Assembly (NCBI GenBank): GCA_036346355.1
Contig: CM070570.1
Location: 1,178,001-1,242,000 of the forward strand
Origin: Rhipidocladum racemiflorum
Taxonomy: Eukaryota; Streptophyta; Magnoliopsida; Poales; Poaceae
Direction of reading: 5' to 3'
Length of the DNA stretch: 64,000 nt
The notes under the pieces were generated by a model. It worked only from the letters and a program-made list of their open reading frames with translations, was not told the origin of the DNA and did not search any database. Shown here piece after piece: positions 11,526-22,707 of the stretch (position 1 is the stretch's first letter; every line of letters begins with the position of its first letter). The position numbers and the translations under genes were made by a program.

Positions 11526-12734
11526 CCACGGGAGGTGATATATGTCATCTGTCAGGTCTTCTGCCCTCAGATGGATGACTAATTTTATCAACTGGTCATA
11601 CAGAGACTAGTTTTGGGAAAAAATTTTTTAAAAAAGCTGCTACAATAAATTTTTTTTGTCTTGGTCTAGAATTACGACAGCAGCAGGGGCGTTTTTTGAA
11701 AACAAACAAGCTAGGAATATATTAGATAGAGAGTAAAATTACAAGGTGATAGAAAAGAAAGAGTCTTGTGCAGATGTCTGCACAAGAGAGCTGGGCCTGA
11801 CAGTGACGAGGCCATTGGCCAAATCAGATATGCATATGCCAACAATGAGGATATATGGTGGTGGCAATGTTGATCACATTTCGATCAAAGTGTTTGTGTG
11901 CGCTTGTCGAGATATATTGGTAGATTCATTGTGCCGACAGAGGCTGACAGTGACGAGTTGGAAGCATTTACTACACTAACCCCTAGTTTATTTATCAAAT
12001 CCCTTAACAAAATTAGTCTAGTACAAAATAATTTCTAAAAATAGTTGTTGTGTGCGTGGAAGCTTTTGCTACCACTCTTGGGGTGCGTCGAAGCTTGCTT
12101 TGATGCTATCACACTGCAGAAGCAAGCTCTTACGTTCTTTAAGTGCGATAGAAGTGGGTTAAGAAGTTATTTTTGCAAACTATTTTAAACAGAGACTATC
12201 TTATTAGAAAAAGCGAGGAAGCTAGTACGATGAATGCTTCACGAGGTTGCTGGCCAAAGGGGATGGCGACGGCCTGATCATGCGATCGACATTGACGATG
12301 ACACTGGGGATTTGGAGCCAGTGAGATCAACATCCACAGAAAACGCCAGAAGAAACAACTAGGCTTTCAGTAATAGGTTGTCCATTGACTCTAGCTTTAT
12401 AGGCATAGATTGAAGTCCAGCCAAAAGGAAACAACAAGCTAGCTAGGCGACGTAATGGACTTCTTTCGCAATTTCTCGCACCAATCTAGACCGTCAGAGC
12501 AGCGGATCGAACGCGCACAGGGTACGTACGTGTTGTATGCATGCGCGCGGCAGACTAGCTAGATCTGCCTATATAGCGTCGTGCCCGTGGGGCTGACCGA
12601 AGACGGCGGAGCTCGGCCGGCGAGCGGCGCAGCGGACCGCTGGAGCGCGGGCACAGTTCGGGGTCGACGGCGGCGAGCTAGCTAGCTAGCTCGTGGCACG
12701 GGCGTCGCGTCCAGCCGGCCGGTCCGGCCGGATG
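11526..12734. other. Intergenic, nothing firm
   Basis: A possible old MITE lies at about 11,980-12,210 ('aaataatttctaaaaatagtt' against 'aagttatttttgcaaactatttt'), but termini are unclear. About 12,590-12,720 is GC-rich with many short self-complementary words (GCTAGC, CCGGCC). No gene recognised. Confidence 0.4.
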
Positions 12735-12956
12735 ATCGATGAGTTCCTCCTACTTCGATCACGTACGTCGTCCGGCCAACCGGTGGTACGACGTCCCACT
12801 AGCTAGTACTACTATCTATTAAAGGGGAACACAACCGAGAGGCTCCATCGATGAGTTCCTCCTAATTCGATCACGTACGTCGTCCGGCCAACCGGTGGTA
12901 CGCCGCCCCACTAGCTAGTACTACTTTATCTATTAAAGGGGAACACAACCGAGAGC
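12735..12956. repeat. 112-bp tandem duplication spanning a Helitron-like 5' tip
   Basis: Copy 1 starts 12,735 and copy 2 starts 12,847. Each runs ATCGATGAGTTCCTCCTA ... 'cgatcacgtacgtcgtccgg' ... 'actagctagtactact', then TCTATTAAAGGGGAACACAA and 'ccgagag'. The last ~27 bp are the 5' end of the element that also starts at 13,720, so the duplication includes flank plus element tip. Confidence 0.85.
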
Positions 12957-13026
12957 ATGGAGCCTGTCCACGTGTCGGCCTGCGCAGGAAAGCCCCCGGA
13001 AAGGGTTTAATTACGGATAGGTCCTA
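12925..13026 (+). mobile_element. Truncated Helitron-like 5' segment
   Basis: TCTATTAAAGGGGAACACAA through 'cacgtgtcggcctgcgcagg', 'aaagcccccggaaagggttt' to 'acggataggtcc' matches the first ~100 bp of the element at 13,720-14,110 with few differences, then breaks off into unrelated sequence. Confidence 0.6.
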
Positions 13027-13057
13027 CTATCTATTAAGAGAGCAACTAGCCCACGCT

Positions 13058-13085
13058 ATACCGTTGGAATGCATTCCAACGGTAT
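13058..13085. repeat. Perfect 28-bp palindrome
   Basis: ATACCGTTGGAATG is followed immediately by its exact reverse complement. Part of it ('taccgttggaa', 'aacggtataccgtt') recurs near 13,668-13,706, so the pair brackets the minisatellite. Confidence 0.9.
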
Positions 13086-13256
13086 TTTCTTTTGGGGGAT
13101 TTACCTTTTGTTTCGTTCCTTTGACGATTTTTAAGCAACGTACTCTACAACGAGTCTAGTAGTTTAGGCAGTATTAAATCTAGTATTGCTTGAAATATCT
13201 TTGGCGACTAAAATGATTTTTATTCTAGACAAAGTAAAAACCTCCTTTTACTTTCT

Positions 13257-13494
13257 GTAAGTTTCATGAAACACTAGGAAAATTCATGAAACTTATCTCA
13301 CGTATAAGTTTCATGAGTTTCAGTGTTTAGTTTCATGAGTTCCAGCGTTTAGTTTCATGAGTTTCAATGTAGTTTCGGTGATAAGTTTCATAAGTTTCGG
13401 TGATAAGTTTCATGAGTTTCATTATAATGTTTCACGAGTTTCGGTGATAAGTTTCATGAGTTTCAGTGTTAAGTTTCATGAGTTTCGGTGTTAA
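13257..13494. repeat. Minisatellite of GTTTCATGAGTTTCGGTG-type units
   Basis: About nine degenerate copies of a ~19-22-bp unit, GTTTCATGAGTTTC(A/G)GTG plus 'ttaa' or 'ataa', with variants CATAAG, CACGAG and TTCCAG. The core GTTTCATGAAAC is itself palindromic in the first unit. No coding role seen. Confidence 0.85.
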
Positions 13495-13719
13495 CCCCCA
13501 GCTTTTCCGGATAAAATGGTTAAGTGGTGCAAACAGAAACAGTGTGTGTTTGGGAGCTAGACTCGTTATAATTTGGTGCATGCATCATACAACTAGCTAG
13601 TGTTATGCATGGGATCGAGTACGTAGGAGACTGTACGTAGTAGTGTAACTGCTGATAGAGCACCGTGCCTGTACCGTTGGAAAGCTGAAAAACGGTATAC
13701 CGTTCCTAAGTATTTCTCA

Positions 13720-14110
13720 TCTATTAAAGGGGAGCACAAACGAGAGCATGGAGCTTGTTCACGTGTCGGCTTGCGCAGGAAAGCCCCCGGAAAGGGTTTA
13801 ATTATGGATAGGTCCTTCCGAGGAAAAAAAATTACGGATAGGTCCTCCTAAGAAAAAAAATATGGATAGGTCATTCCGAAAAAACATACAATAGGTCCTT
13901 TCAAAAAAATAAAATAGCGGATAGGTCCTTTCGTCAGTTATTTTTCAAAAAAGGACCCATCATTTCGTAGATTCGCGACCGGATCCTTCACGCCACCTTT
14001 TTCCAAGAAAAATTAAAAAAAAATTACGATTAGATTTTTTTCTCCGACGTTTTTCTTGCAAAAAAGAATTCCGAACCAAATTTTGTACGGTGCGGCACGG
14101 TTCTACCTAG
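13720..14110 (+). mobile_element. Short non-autonomous Helitron
   Basis: Begins TCTATTAAAGGGG after a host A and ends CTAG before a host T, the A^T target rule of Helitrons. About 10 bp before CTAG lies GTGCGGCACGG, able to form the short 3' hairpin. The 5' ~100 bp match 12,925-13,026. The interior holds several 'ggataggtcctt' repeats and no reading frame. All hallmark features are visible, but the family was not checked against a database. Confidence 0.65.
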
Positions 14111-14830
14111 TAGATCTGATTTGCGATAGGAACTGAGGAAAGAGATTTTATGAAGTTGGTGGTTGCAGTGCTTGGTTCTTTCTCTTTTCTTAATACAAAG
14201 ATGTATCATGTACCAGCCTTTTGCGTGTTCTTATAAAAAAATTACCTTTATTCTCGTCAGAGAGAGAGAGCAGCTGAACAACAAGAGTACATACATCGTA
14301 TATGCATCAATCTACGCATTAATGATCTGCTGGCCTTTTGGAGGACATAGTGATCGATCGGTCATGATCGACCTAACGACAGTGGGCATGATCATCGGCT
14401 ATACATCATCAAAGTTAAGATGTGACGACATTGAATTGGCCGGCGTCAGGGCATGTGGGTCTAACGCTGTCTCCAAACAAACTAAGGATTAACGGCAGTA
14501 CTTAAACGCAACACATATACGAGTTATTTTAGCACGGGCCCTCTTAGTAAGTCTTGTTGCTGACGATGACATGACAGATCACGGACCGTGTTCCCCAGCC
14601 CGACCGGGCTCAACCGACAAGCGCCTACGACTTGTCATGTTCCTAGCTTGGGTGTTAATTAGCCTAGTCTCAACGTCTGGTACGTACGTACGTTTTAAAC
14701 TGTGTCGCATGCGCGCGTCTTCTTCTCAACGGAAAACGATTGTATCGTATGCATGCATATTACCAGGCCAGTATCAACTTCAGTGTTTTAAGTGAGGAGA
14801 GAGCAGTCATCATTACTTAATTCATTGATA

Positions 14831-14861
<31 letters not shown>

Positions 14862-16690
14862 ATATGTATATGCACTGTGCACCAAATAAATAAATAAATT
14901 TCGGCCTATTTATTTTTCCTTTTGATTCTGGATTCTAACCCAAAAGTTGAATAAAAAACAAATATACCCTAAATAGGAATTGACCCGGGCGTTACAAACT
15001 TACAACGAGACATCTCTAACTTGCTTGTACAATGGTCACAATCAACTGTCTATAAGAGATGCCATATAGGATTGTAAGTGACGTGGAGGAGAGAGAAAAA
15101 GGAGAGAGAAAGCTGATGTCTACTATTTAATAGACAATCTTATAAACAGCTTCACATGTTGTGTACCATTGTATAGACAATCTGTTAATTGAATGAGAGA
15201 TCATTATAGACAGCTATATAGACGATCCATTGCATGAGTTATTTTTAGTGATGTCTGTAGATAATGTGGAGATGCATTATAGATAGCTGTCGTCTATACC
15301 GCTGTACATGCAGGAAAATTCGTCATGCCTTTTTTTTTTAAAAAAAAAAAAATTCGTCCATATATATTTGTTAACCGAGAAGCCAGTGTTGCCGTTTTTT
15401 GTGGCTTGGAAGATGAGCTACAGTTAACATGCATGTCGATCTGAATTATTTTTGGCTCCCTGTGTTATCGATCGATCTCCTAGCTGCCATCTCTGGCTGT
15501 CCTGGCCGGCCGCTAGTTGCCATGCATGCTCCAAGCAAGCTAGCTAGCGTGGAGAGGAACAGAACAAGCTATCTTAACAGCTCGGTCGGTCGGCCGGCCG
15601 GTCGATCGACGGTGTAAGTGGTTGCTGGCACGTACACGGGCGATCGTATCGATCACAGACAGGACAGTAATGCAGCGGCGGCAGCCGCGGCAACCATTGC
15701 TAGCGCTGTTCCCTATATATCAGCAGCTCCATGTCTTGTCCACATCGACATGGATATGTGCCGGCCGGCCCCATCGATCGATCTAATCTACACACTTGAT
15801 ACGTATATAGCTACTAGCAGCCACAGGATCGCTCATGTAGGGCACAATTTAGGTGAAGCTCGATGGCCTGTGTGCACGTATGTAAAAAAAGATCGTTCGT
15901 TCGTGGGTTCATTGATTTGGTTTAAAATTATTTTAATTATACTCATTTGTTGGTTAAACATTGAATGAGTCAATTTCGAATAAAATTGATTTTGCTCTGG
16001 CTCGACTCGTTAGCTTGATTTAAAAAACCTTCTAAACTATAGATAAAATAATATTAAATCAAACTATATCAATTTTAAAAAAAACTAAAAAAAAATAGAG
16101 CTCAGCTGGATTTCCACCCCTGCAAAGCACCTTTCATCTTTCCTGTGATAAGGCGGCCCAACATAAATGGCCGAGTTAGCTGAGGCCCAACAACACATAG
16201 AGAGTTTTCAGCCCTTTCCAGGTGGATCCAGAAACTGCTAGTAGTGGGCTTATTAAGTGAGCGAGGTGGCCTTCCAAGTGGAATCCCACCCACGTACGGG
16301 AGGAACTAGGGGGTTAGTATGTTAATATTACATCTCGCTGGCCTCGGTTGATCCGCCCGGCGGCGGAGAGAACCAAACCGAGCGGCTTCAGAAAGAAAGA
16401 CAAAAAAAAAAAACCAGAGAAAATATATTCCATGTTGGTCCTCCAACTACTTTTAATTGCATTCCTTAGCCCTAGCTTGAGATTTTAAAAACTTTTCATT
16501 AACTCTATCTCTATGCAGTGTAATCTCGAATCAAACGGGCTAGGCTACAACACGTACCAGCTTATTCTTAGCTCATGTTTCCAATTCATTAATTTCAGTG
16601 CTGTGCCTACCAAAAAATACTTTCTGTGCTATACATACGTACAGGTCAGGGACTCGGATGAACATAGAGGTGAACTCCAGGGTTCGGGAC
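14111..16690. other. Intergenic DNA upstream of the aldolase gene
   Basis: No gene recognised. Contains a TA/TATG microsatellite at about 14,829-14,871, a T-run followed by an A-run at about 15,331-15,352, and a possible old MITE at about 15,020-15,300 with repeated 'tatagacaatc'/'atagacagct' words. At 16,107-16,123 the text GCTGGATTTCCACCCCTG looks like a single hAT-type terminal end (compare 22,229 element) without a visible partner. Confidence 0.45.
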
Positions 16691-16698
16691 ATAAAAGG
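16691..16698 (+). promoter_or_regulatory. TATA-like box of the plastid aldolase gene
   Basis: ATAAAAGG 76-83 bp upstream of the ATG, followed by a CT-rich leader (CCTCCAACCCTCTCC). Placement gives a leader of roughly 50 bp. Confidence 0.45.
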
Positions 16699-16773
16699 GA
16701 GCTCTACCTGCCTCCAACCCTCTCCGACTTCTCTCTTCCAAGTTCCAACCGATCGCATCGCACGCGTGGATCA

Positions 16774-19700
16774 ATGGCGATGGTGACGGCCAAGCTCAGC
16801 TCTCCGGCTACCAACTGGCTCACTGGTGGCCGCACCCCAGTCGGCCCCCGCCGATCCGTGCCCACCCGCCGCGCCACGCCCATACGCGCCGCCGCCGGCT
16901 CCTACGCCGACGAGCTCGTCTCCACCGCGGTGAGCGCCGCACCAAACCCTACACCTCACCCTTTTGCCCTTCAGTTAGTTGTTTCCTCTAGGACTCGGTC
17001 ACTTGCTGAAGGATCTAACCTTTGGATGTTGCATGTGTCGTATGTAGCGATCTATCATGCCTCCGTGTTGGTATCTAGCGATTCTGGTGGGGACTGCTCG
17101 GTAGGGTTGGGTCTGGGGAAAGAATCGAGCTTGTGTGGATTTATCCGTCGAAATTAAATCTAGATTAAACAAACCTTTTCACTATGCATCTATTTGTTGC
17201 AACGCTGTATAACGGGGTGGTATGGTGAGGTAGTGTTCACAATGTTTTTCCATGCAATCAAAATTTCATTAATGAATGTTTAAGAAAGTAGATATGCCGT
17301 GTTAATGATTTCTTATGTTAGTTAATACGGCAAGCTGCATGATGCGGAAAAACCATTGAATCCATGATAAATATACTTGTATCAGCCCAGATCAGGCCAT
17401 GGTAAATCTGGTGGTCTTGAACAGGTTTTTCCACGTTTACTGATCCTGGTCTCTGCTAAACACCTAGTGGAATAGTGGATAATGGTGAACTGAACTAGTG
17501 TGCTCTGTGCTGTATGGATGCTGAGGGCTTGAGATATACTTCGATAAATTCATGATTTAGGACACCTATCATTGTTTATTTCTAATTGTGCAGTTATTTG
17601 TGTGTTGATATGATCTTGGATGTCTTTGTTTGGGGTTGGCTTTTAACATGAAGTACAATAAGCTTAAGTTTTTGGACAATTGTGCTTGTCGCAACAAAAG
17701 GAGATCATGTGATCCTAGTGTTGCTTTGAAGATAAATTCTCAAACTCAAGGGTTATCAAATTGTTTTAAGGGCAATATGACTGGTGGTTTATATCTGTCT
17801 AAGTAGCTTAATTAGTAGATTGATGGGTGGAAATGCTGGTGCACAGTTGCTCTGATCTGATTTATTGATGCATGGTTGCCTACTATTGTTTTCTTAGTTT
17901 TGATCAAATTGTTCCAATGGGCTGAAGTGAACACAATCTGTTTGCTTTCACACTCTTCCTCTTTTATATTAGAGTTTATTTGGTTTCAATTGCAATCTTT
18001 ATGTTTTTATCGGGCCCTCATACAAATGAGTAACCAAGCCCAAGGAATTATCCTATCAGTTCTGATAAGCCAAGCCCTAGGCAATAAAGGAAATGAATCT
18101 AAACGTAAGGCCTTTCTTTGCCTTCTGAGAAGTTATATACCTTTTCTCCTAGCGTGGCAATTATCCCTCTGGCGGCTGTCATTGCTCGGGAGTAGGGCTT
18201 TTTTTTGAAAAAGGCAATTCTCGACCAGCACTTATTTATGCTTAGGTATCTAATAATCTTGCTTCAGTTTCATGTCCGATCTTCTCTTCTAGGTCCCTTC
18301 AAAGGGATTCAGTAACTGCTGATGACCGTATGATTGGTTGAGGTTGAGAATGCCAATCTGGTCTTCTAAGCCATTTCCTATTTCCTCACTAGTGCTCTTT
18401 CCTTCTTGGCTGCAATGCATATTTCTGTTGGGTTTCGTGACCAGATCTAATAGTTCACTGTGTGCAGAAATCTGTTGCTTCCCCTGGGCGTGGGATCCTG
18501 GCAATTGATGAGTCGAATGCTACATGTGGAAAGAGATTAGCATCCATTGGTTTGGACAACACGGAAGCTAACCGCCAGGCGTACAGGCAGCTTTTACTGA
18601 CCACCTCTGGTCTTGGCGAATATATTTCTGGTGCTATTCTGTTTGAGGAAACTCTTTATCAGTCAACTACGGATGGCAAGAAGTTTGTTGACTGCTTGAA
18701 GGATCAGAATATCATGCCCGGTATCAAGGTTGACAAGGTATGCATGCCATGATCTGACGATCATCATGTTGTAGTAGTCAACAAGACAGTTCTAGCGTTG
18801 TAGTTCTTATTACCTGATGGTTTTATTGTGCCAAAAAGGGTTTGGTTCCATTGCCTGGATCCAACAGTGAATCCTGGTGCCAAGGTCTCGATGGTTTGGC
18901 TTCAAGGTGTGCTGAGTACTACAAGCAGGGGGCACGCTTTGCAAAGTGGTTAGTACCCTCAGTATATGCATGTGCTGACTAATTTTATCGGTATGTCCTT
19001 TCTAAACTTGCTATGGTATATTGATCTTCACCAGGAGGACTGTTGTTAGCATCCCTTGTGGCCCCTCTGCACTGGCTGTCAAGGAAGCGGCATGGGGACT
19101 TGCTCGATATGCTGCTATTGCTCAGGTAACATTATATACTTCCAACTACTTCTTGCATTAAAGAAGTTATCCTTTGTATAGTTCGATGGTGTACTCATGG
19201 AGACATGATGAACAACCTTATTTGTTTTATGCACTTGTTTTGAATTTTGGAACCCTGTATGATGACATGATCTATCCTCATCTATATTCATTGAGCATTT
19301 GCGCTGTTCTTGGAACCATATATCTCAGTTACGCTGTAGTCACTGCACATAGAAGGACATGGCATTTGAATAAGGAAAAACACTTGCGCTTCTTTCCAAC
19401 GTAGCATGTTGTTTCAGTTCTAATAATATGAGAGTGGTATATTTACTTCCTTCCAACTTTACAATGGAGGTTCTTATGTTTACACACCCTTGCCATGCAG
19501 TTGTTTAGAGTTGATAGATGCCATCTAAAATTTGTTGTATGAAGCAAAAAAGAAAGCAACAGTGCATCTTTTAATTGAAACACATTTATACAGCCCAAAA
19601 TGCATATACGCTCTATTATGTTGCGCTCCCCAGAAGTATTTTATCATCTTTGCTCAGCATGTTTTGACCTGAATAATCTGCAGGACAATGGTTTAGTGCC

Positions 19701-20342
19701 AATTGTGGAGCCAGAGATCCTTCTTGATGGAGACCATGCGATTGAGAGAACTCTTGAGGTGGCAGAGAAGGTGTGGTCTGAGGTGTTCTTCTACCTGGCC
19801 CAAAACAACGTTCTGTTTGAGGGTATCCTACTGAAACCCAGCATGATCACCCCTGGAGCTGAACACAAGGAGAAGGCATCTCCAGAAGCCATTGCAAAGT
19901 ACACCCTTACAATGCTGAGGAGGAGAGTGCCGCCTGCTGTCCCTGGAATCATGGTATTGTCTGGACCCTTGGACCATTTTAGCTTATGTGCTATCTTGGT
20001 GTCTTCATGCAAAATCAGGACAAGAAATATGGCTATAACCCCACCGATTTTTTTCTTCTTCAGTTCCTTTCTGGTGGACAGTCTGAGGTTCAGGCAACCC
20101 TGAACCTGAACGCAATGAACCAAGCTCCGAACCCGTGGCACGTGTCGTTCTCCTACGCGCGGGCCCTCCAGAACTCGGTGCTGAAGACATGGCAGGGGCG
20201 CCCCGAGAATGTGGAGGCAGCGCAGAAGGCGCTTCTGGTGCGCGCCAAGGCGAACTCGCTGGCGCAGCTCGGTCGCTACACCGGGGAGGGCGAGAGCGAC
20301 GAGGCCAATAAAGGAATGTTCCAGAAGGGCTACACTTACTAA
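16774..20342 (+). CDS. FBA: Chloroplast class I fructose-bisphosphate aldolase, complete, 6 exons
   Basis: Exons 16774-16929, 18468-18737, 18839-18948, 19035-19125, 19684-19953 and 20064-20342 join in frame with GT..AG borders to 391 residues, the normal size for plastid class I aldolases. Residues 1 to about 40 are a Ser/Thr/Arg-rich transit peptide ending in RAAAG. The enzyme follows: ASPGRGILAIDESNATCGKR, GIKVDKGLVPL, SWCQGLDGL, ARFAKWR, VEPEILLDGDH, the Schiff-base lysine in GILLKPSM (residue 260), PGIMFLSGGQSE, NPWHVSFSYARALQ, and the functional C-terminal tyrosine in KGYTY. It interconverts fructose-1,6-bisphosphate with dihydroxyacetone phosphate and glyceraldehyde-3-phosphate, and also makes sedoheptulose-1,7-bisphosphate, in the Calvin cycle. 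Intron 1 is long (1,538 bp). All key residues are present; no sign of decay. Confidence 0.95.
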
Positions 20343-20924
20343 TGACGACGCAGATACCTCCATGAGATACGATATGTCATTTTGCGTGACTGTTTTTTGA
20401 ACACTGGAGTGAATAAGCACCAGCATGTTTGGTGCCAACGACTGTTATTTTCAGCGGAGAAACTTTAGAGTTTCTTTATTAGCAGCGGAGAAACTTTAGA
20501 GTTGAGTTGCCTCAGGTGTTTTTATTTTCAGGAAGAAACTTTACTGTATTATGCATGCGTACACTGATAAACTCTCTTATCATGGAAAGGTAAGTCACAA
20601 GTCCACCGTTCCTCGTCCACAACGCTGAATAGGCCTCGGCCCATTTGCCAATATGGTTGGGCCCAAGTCTCCCTCCATTGCCCGTCTTGGGTCCCATCCG
20701 TTTGTTTATCCAACCACGGCCGAAGCAACCGTCCATCTAATGACGTTGGAACTGAGGCCACGTCGCCCTCATCTCGATACACCCGAGCGCGAGTGAGGGC
20801 CCACTGTTCAGGGGACATTCGTCAGAAGGCTACCCCGCATGTCAATGAAACAGCTCTCCCGCTGCCTAGGACTGCGCTGTCCTTCTCACCGCCATTTGCA
20901 CCCCCACCCCCCACCCCACGGCAC
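20343..20924. other. Aldolase 3'UTR and short intergenic spacer
   Basis: Just after the stop, a 20-bp block AGCGGAGAAACTTTAGAGTT occurs twice (about 20,454 and 20,483). GAATAAG near 20,411 may serve as poly(A) signal. From about 20,780 the sequence turns GC- and C-rich and leads into the helicase first exon. Confidence 0.5.
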
Positions 20925-21013
20925 CACAGCCGCCACGCCACGCCCCCCCTCTTCTCTTCCCCACGGCAGCACAGCCGCCACGCCACGCCCCCCTCTTCTC
21001 TTCCCCACGGCCA
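20925..21013. repeat. 45-bp tandem duplication in the helicase leader region
   Basis: CACAGCCGCCACGCCACGCC plus a C-run, 'ctcttctcttccccacgg', is present twice in direct orientation, period 45, nearly identical. Confidence 0.85.
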
Positions 21014-21318
21014 CCGCCGTTTGCTCGCCGGAGGCCGGAGCATCTCACGCGCAAACCCCGTGAAGCCTCGAGCCGGCCTCCCCCCGCTACAAAGCGGAGG
21101 TGGTTGCATGAGATACGTGAGCTTGCTGCGGTGCTGCCGCGGCGGCGAGGGTGGTGATGCTCCTGGCCTCCGTCCTTCGGGGTCGCCTTCGCCTCCTCCG
21201 CCGGCCCCACTCCCCGATTATGCCCTCCCCTCTCTTCGTCTCCCGATACCCTAATCCTAACCCCATCGGCTCCACAGCTACTAGCCCCCACCTCTCCTAA
21301 CCCTCCACCTCCGCGGCC

Positions 21319-21652
21319 ATGAGTACCAGCGGCGTCTACGTGCCGCCGATGCGGCGCCTCCGCTCCGTTATCGCGTCCACCAACGGGCGCCTTGCGCCGC
21401 CGCCGTCGGCCGCGGCACAGGCGCAGTCGGTGGGGACGCCGGAGTGGCGGGCGGACGGGCGCTCACTGAGCCCGCCGTCGCCGCCTCAGCCGCGGCGGCG
21501 CGTGATGCCTCCCCCGCCACGGCGGCCGCCTCCCCAGCCAGAGTCCTTTCGCCAGCAGAGCGCCGGCCGCCGGGTACGCTCACTACGCCTACGATGATTT
21601 CTCCGAGGACGACTCCGATCGGGAGATGGACCGCACGTCTGTATCGAGCAAG
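21319..21652 (+). pseudogene. Orphan first exon of a DExH-box RNA helicase (DExH3/DExH5-like), frameshifted
   Basis: An ATG after a CCTAACCC-rich leader opens MSTSGVYVPPMRRLRSV..., an Arg/Pro-rich N-terminus. Near 21,572 the frame must shift by one base to enter YAHYAYDDFSEDDSD and MDRTSVSSK, which precedes a GT splice donor at 21,653. This acidic motif is what I know from the N-terminus of the large plant DExH-box helicases of the DHX36 type (DExH3, DExH5). In the first frame the protein stops after 92 codons. The frame break sits in a CCGGGTAC run, as expected of one extra G. No helicase motif, DEIH box or dsRNA-binding domain was seen downstream. Either a real pseudogene, or a sequencing error plus a gene broken up by transposons. 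Confidence 0.6.
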
Positions 21653-22228
21653 GTACCTTGGTCTGTTTGTGCTATTTTTCCAAACTTGGGCAGGTGCGCT
21701 GCCATTCATTGAGAAGGAAAAGTACAGAGTTCGGTTCAGCCCGGTTACCGGGGGGGGTAATTGCAAAATGTTTGCACATATGATTTCGAGTCACCGTTGG
21801 ATGAGATTTGGACGATCCAGATTTAATGTTTGCATATGTGCACAAGGGCTCCATGATGTGCACAGGATATGTTCCCGGTTACAAGAGCCGAGCAAACAAC
21901 ATACAAAATTGGCTAGGAACAAACTGGAAAAGCAAAACAACAACACCAAACAGGAGAACCTAGCATGATTCCTATGTGAGACTGCTCAGCCTATTGTCTC
22001 ACATATTAATATGAAATAGATTAGTTAAAACTCAACTATACGAGACAATCAAATCAAAATCTTCTTCCCCCAAAATTGGCTGCCTGTGGGTGGTTGGTAA
22101 TTGCAAAGGGATCGGCAGTTGCTTTCTCTGCCATTACCCAGTGATGCATGGTGGTGGTCAGCTTTTGTTGCATTTTATTATGTGTAGCTTATGCTTGCAT
22201 GTATGCATTTTTCGTGGAATGCATCAGG
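21653..22228. other. Former helicase intron 1 or intergenic DNA
   Basis: Begins with a GT donor. A frame open to 21,968 has no recognisable content. No second helicase exon was found. Confidence 0.4.
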
Positions 22229-22699
22229 TAGGGGTGGAATCGAGCCGAGCCTGGTTCGGCTCGGTCAGTTTGCGAGCCGAACCAGGCTCGGCTCATTGTC
22301 TTGACCGAGCTGAAAACCGAGCTTAGCTCGGTCTCGGTCGAGCCTCGAGCCGGCTCGTCTCGTGAGCCAGCCTGACGCGTGAGCCTGGCTATTTGTTGAT
22401 CTGTTAATCTGTAGCATCCATTTCTATTTGGTTACTTGTTGATCTGTAGCATGTAGTCATGACTATACATCTTCTGTATTGGTTTTCTTCTAGTAATATC
22501 ATTTGACATGTAGTATTTTAGTAATAGTAATACTAACATGACATGCGTTATTCATATGACTGTCGAGCCTAACGAGCCGCTCACAAGCCAGCTCGAGCTC
22601 GGCTCGTTGGCCAAGCGAGCCACGCATTAGGCTCGGGCTCGGCTCACTGTTGCATCGAGCCGAGTCCGAGCCGAGCCTCGAGCTTAAATTCCACCCCTA
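22229..22699. mobile_element. hAT-type MITE with 8-bp target duplication
   Basis: Flanked by GCATCAGG at 22,221-22,228 and 22,700-22,707. Terminal inverted repeats are TAGGGGTGGAAT and ATTCCACCCCTA with at most one or two mismatches further in. Both subterminal regions are packed with GAGCC/GGCTC words (GAGCCGAGCC, GGCTCGGCTC), while the middle ~180 bp is AT-rich. The 8-bp duplication and TIR start are diagnostic of the hAT superfamily. Confidence 0.85.
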
Positions 22700-22707
22700 G
22701 CATCAGG

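Noticed and set aside
13257..13494. CRISPR-like array
   Set aside because: Units are contiguous and degenerate with no unique spacers; a eukaryotic minisatellite.
20793..21291. Pro/Arg/Gly-rich frames on both strands upstream of the helicase exon
   Set aside because: Low-complexity GC-rich leader DNA with a 45-bp duplication; the helicase start at 21,319 explains the region.
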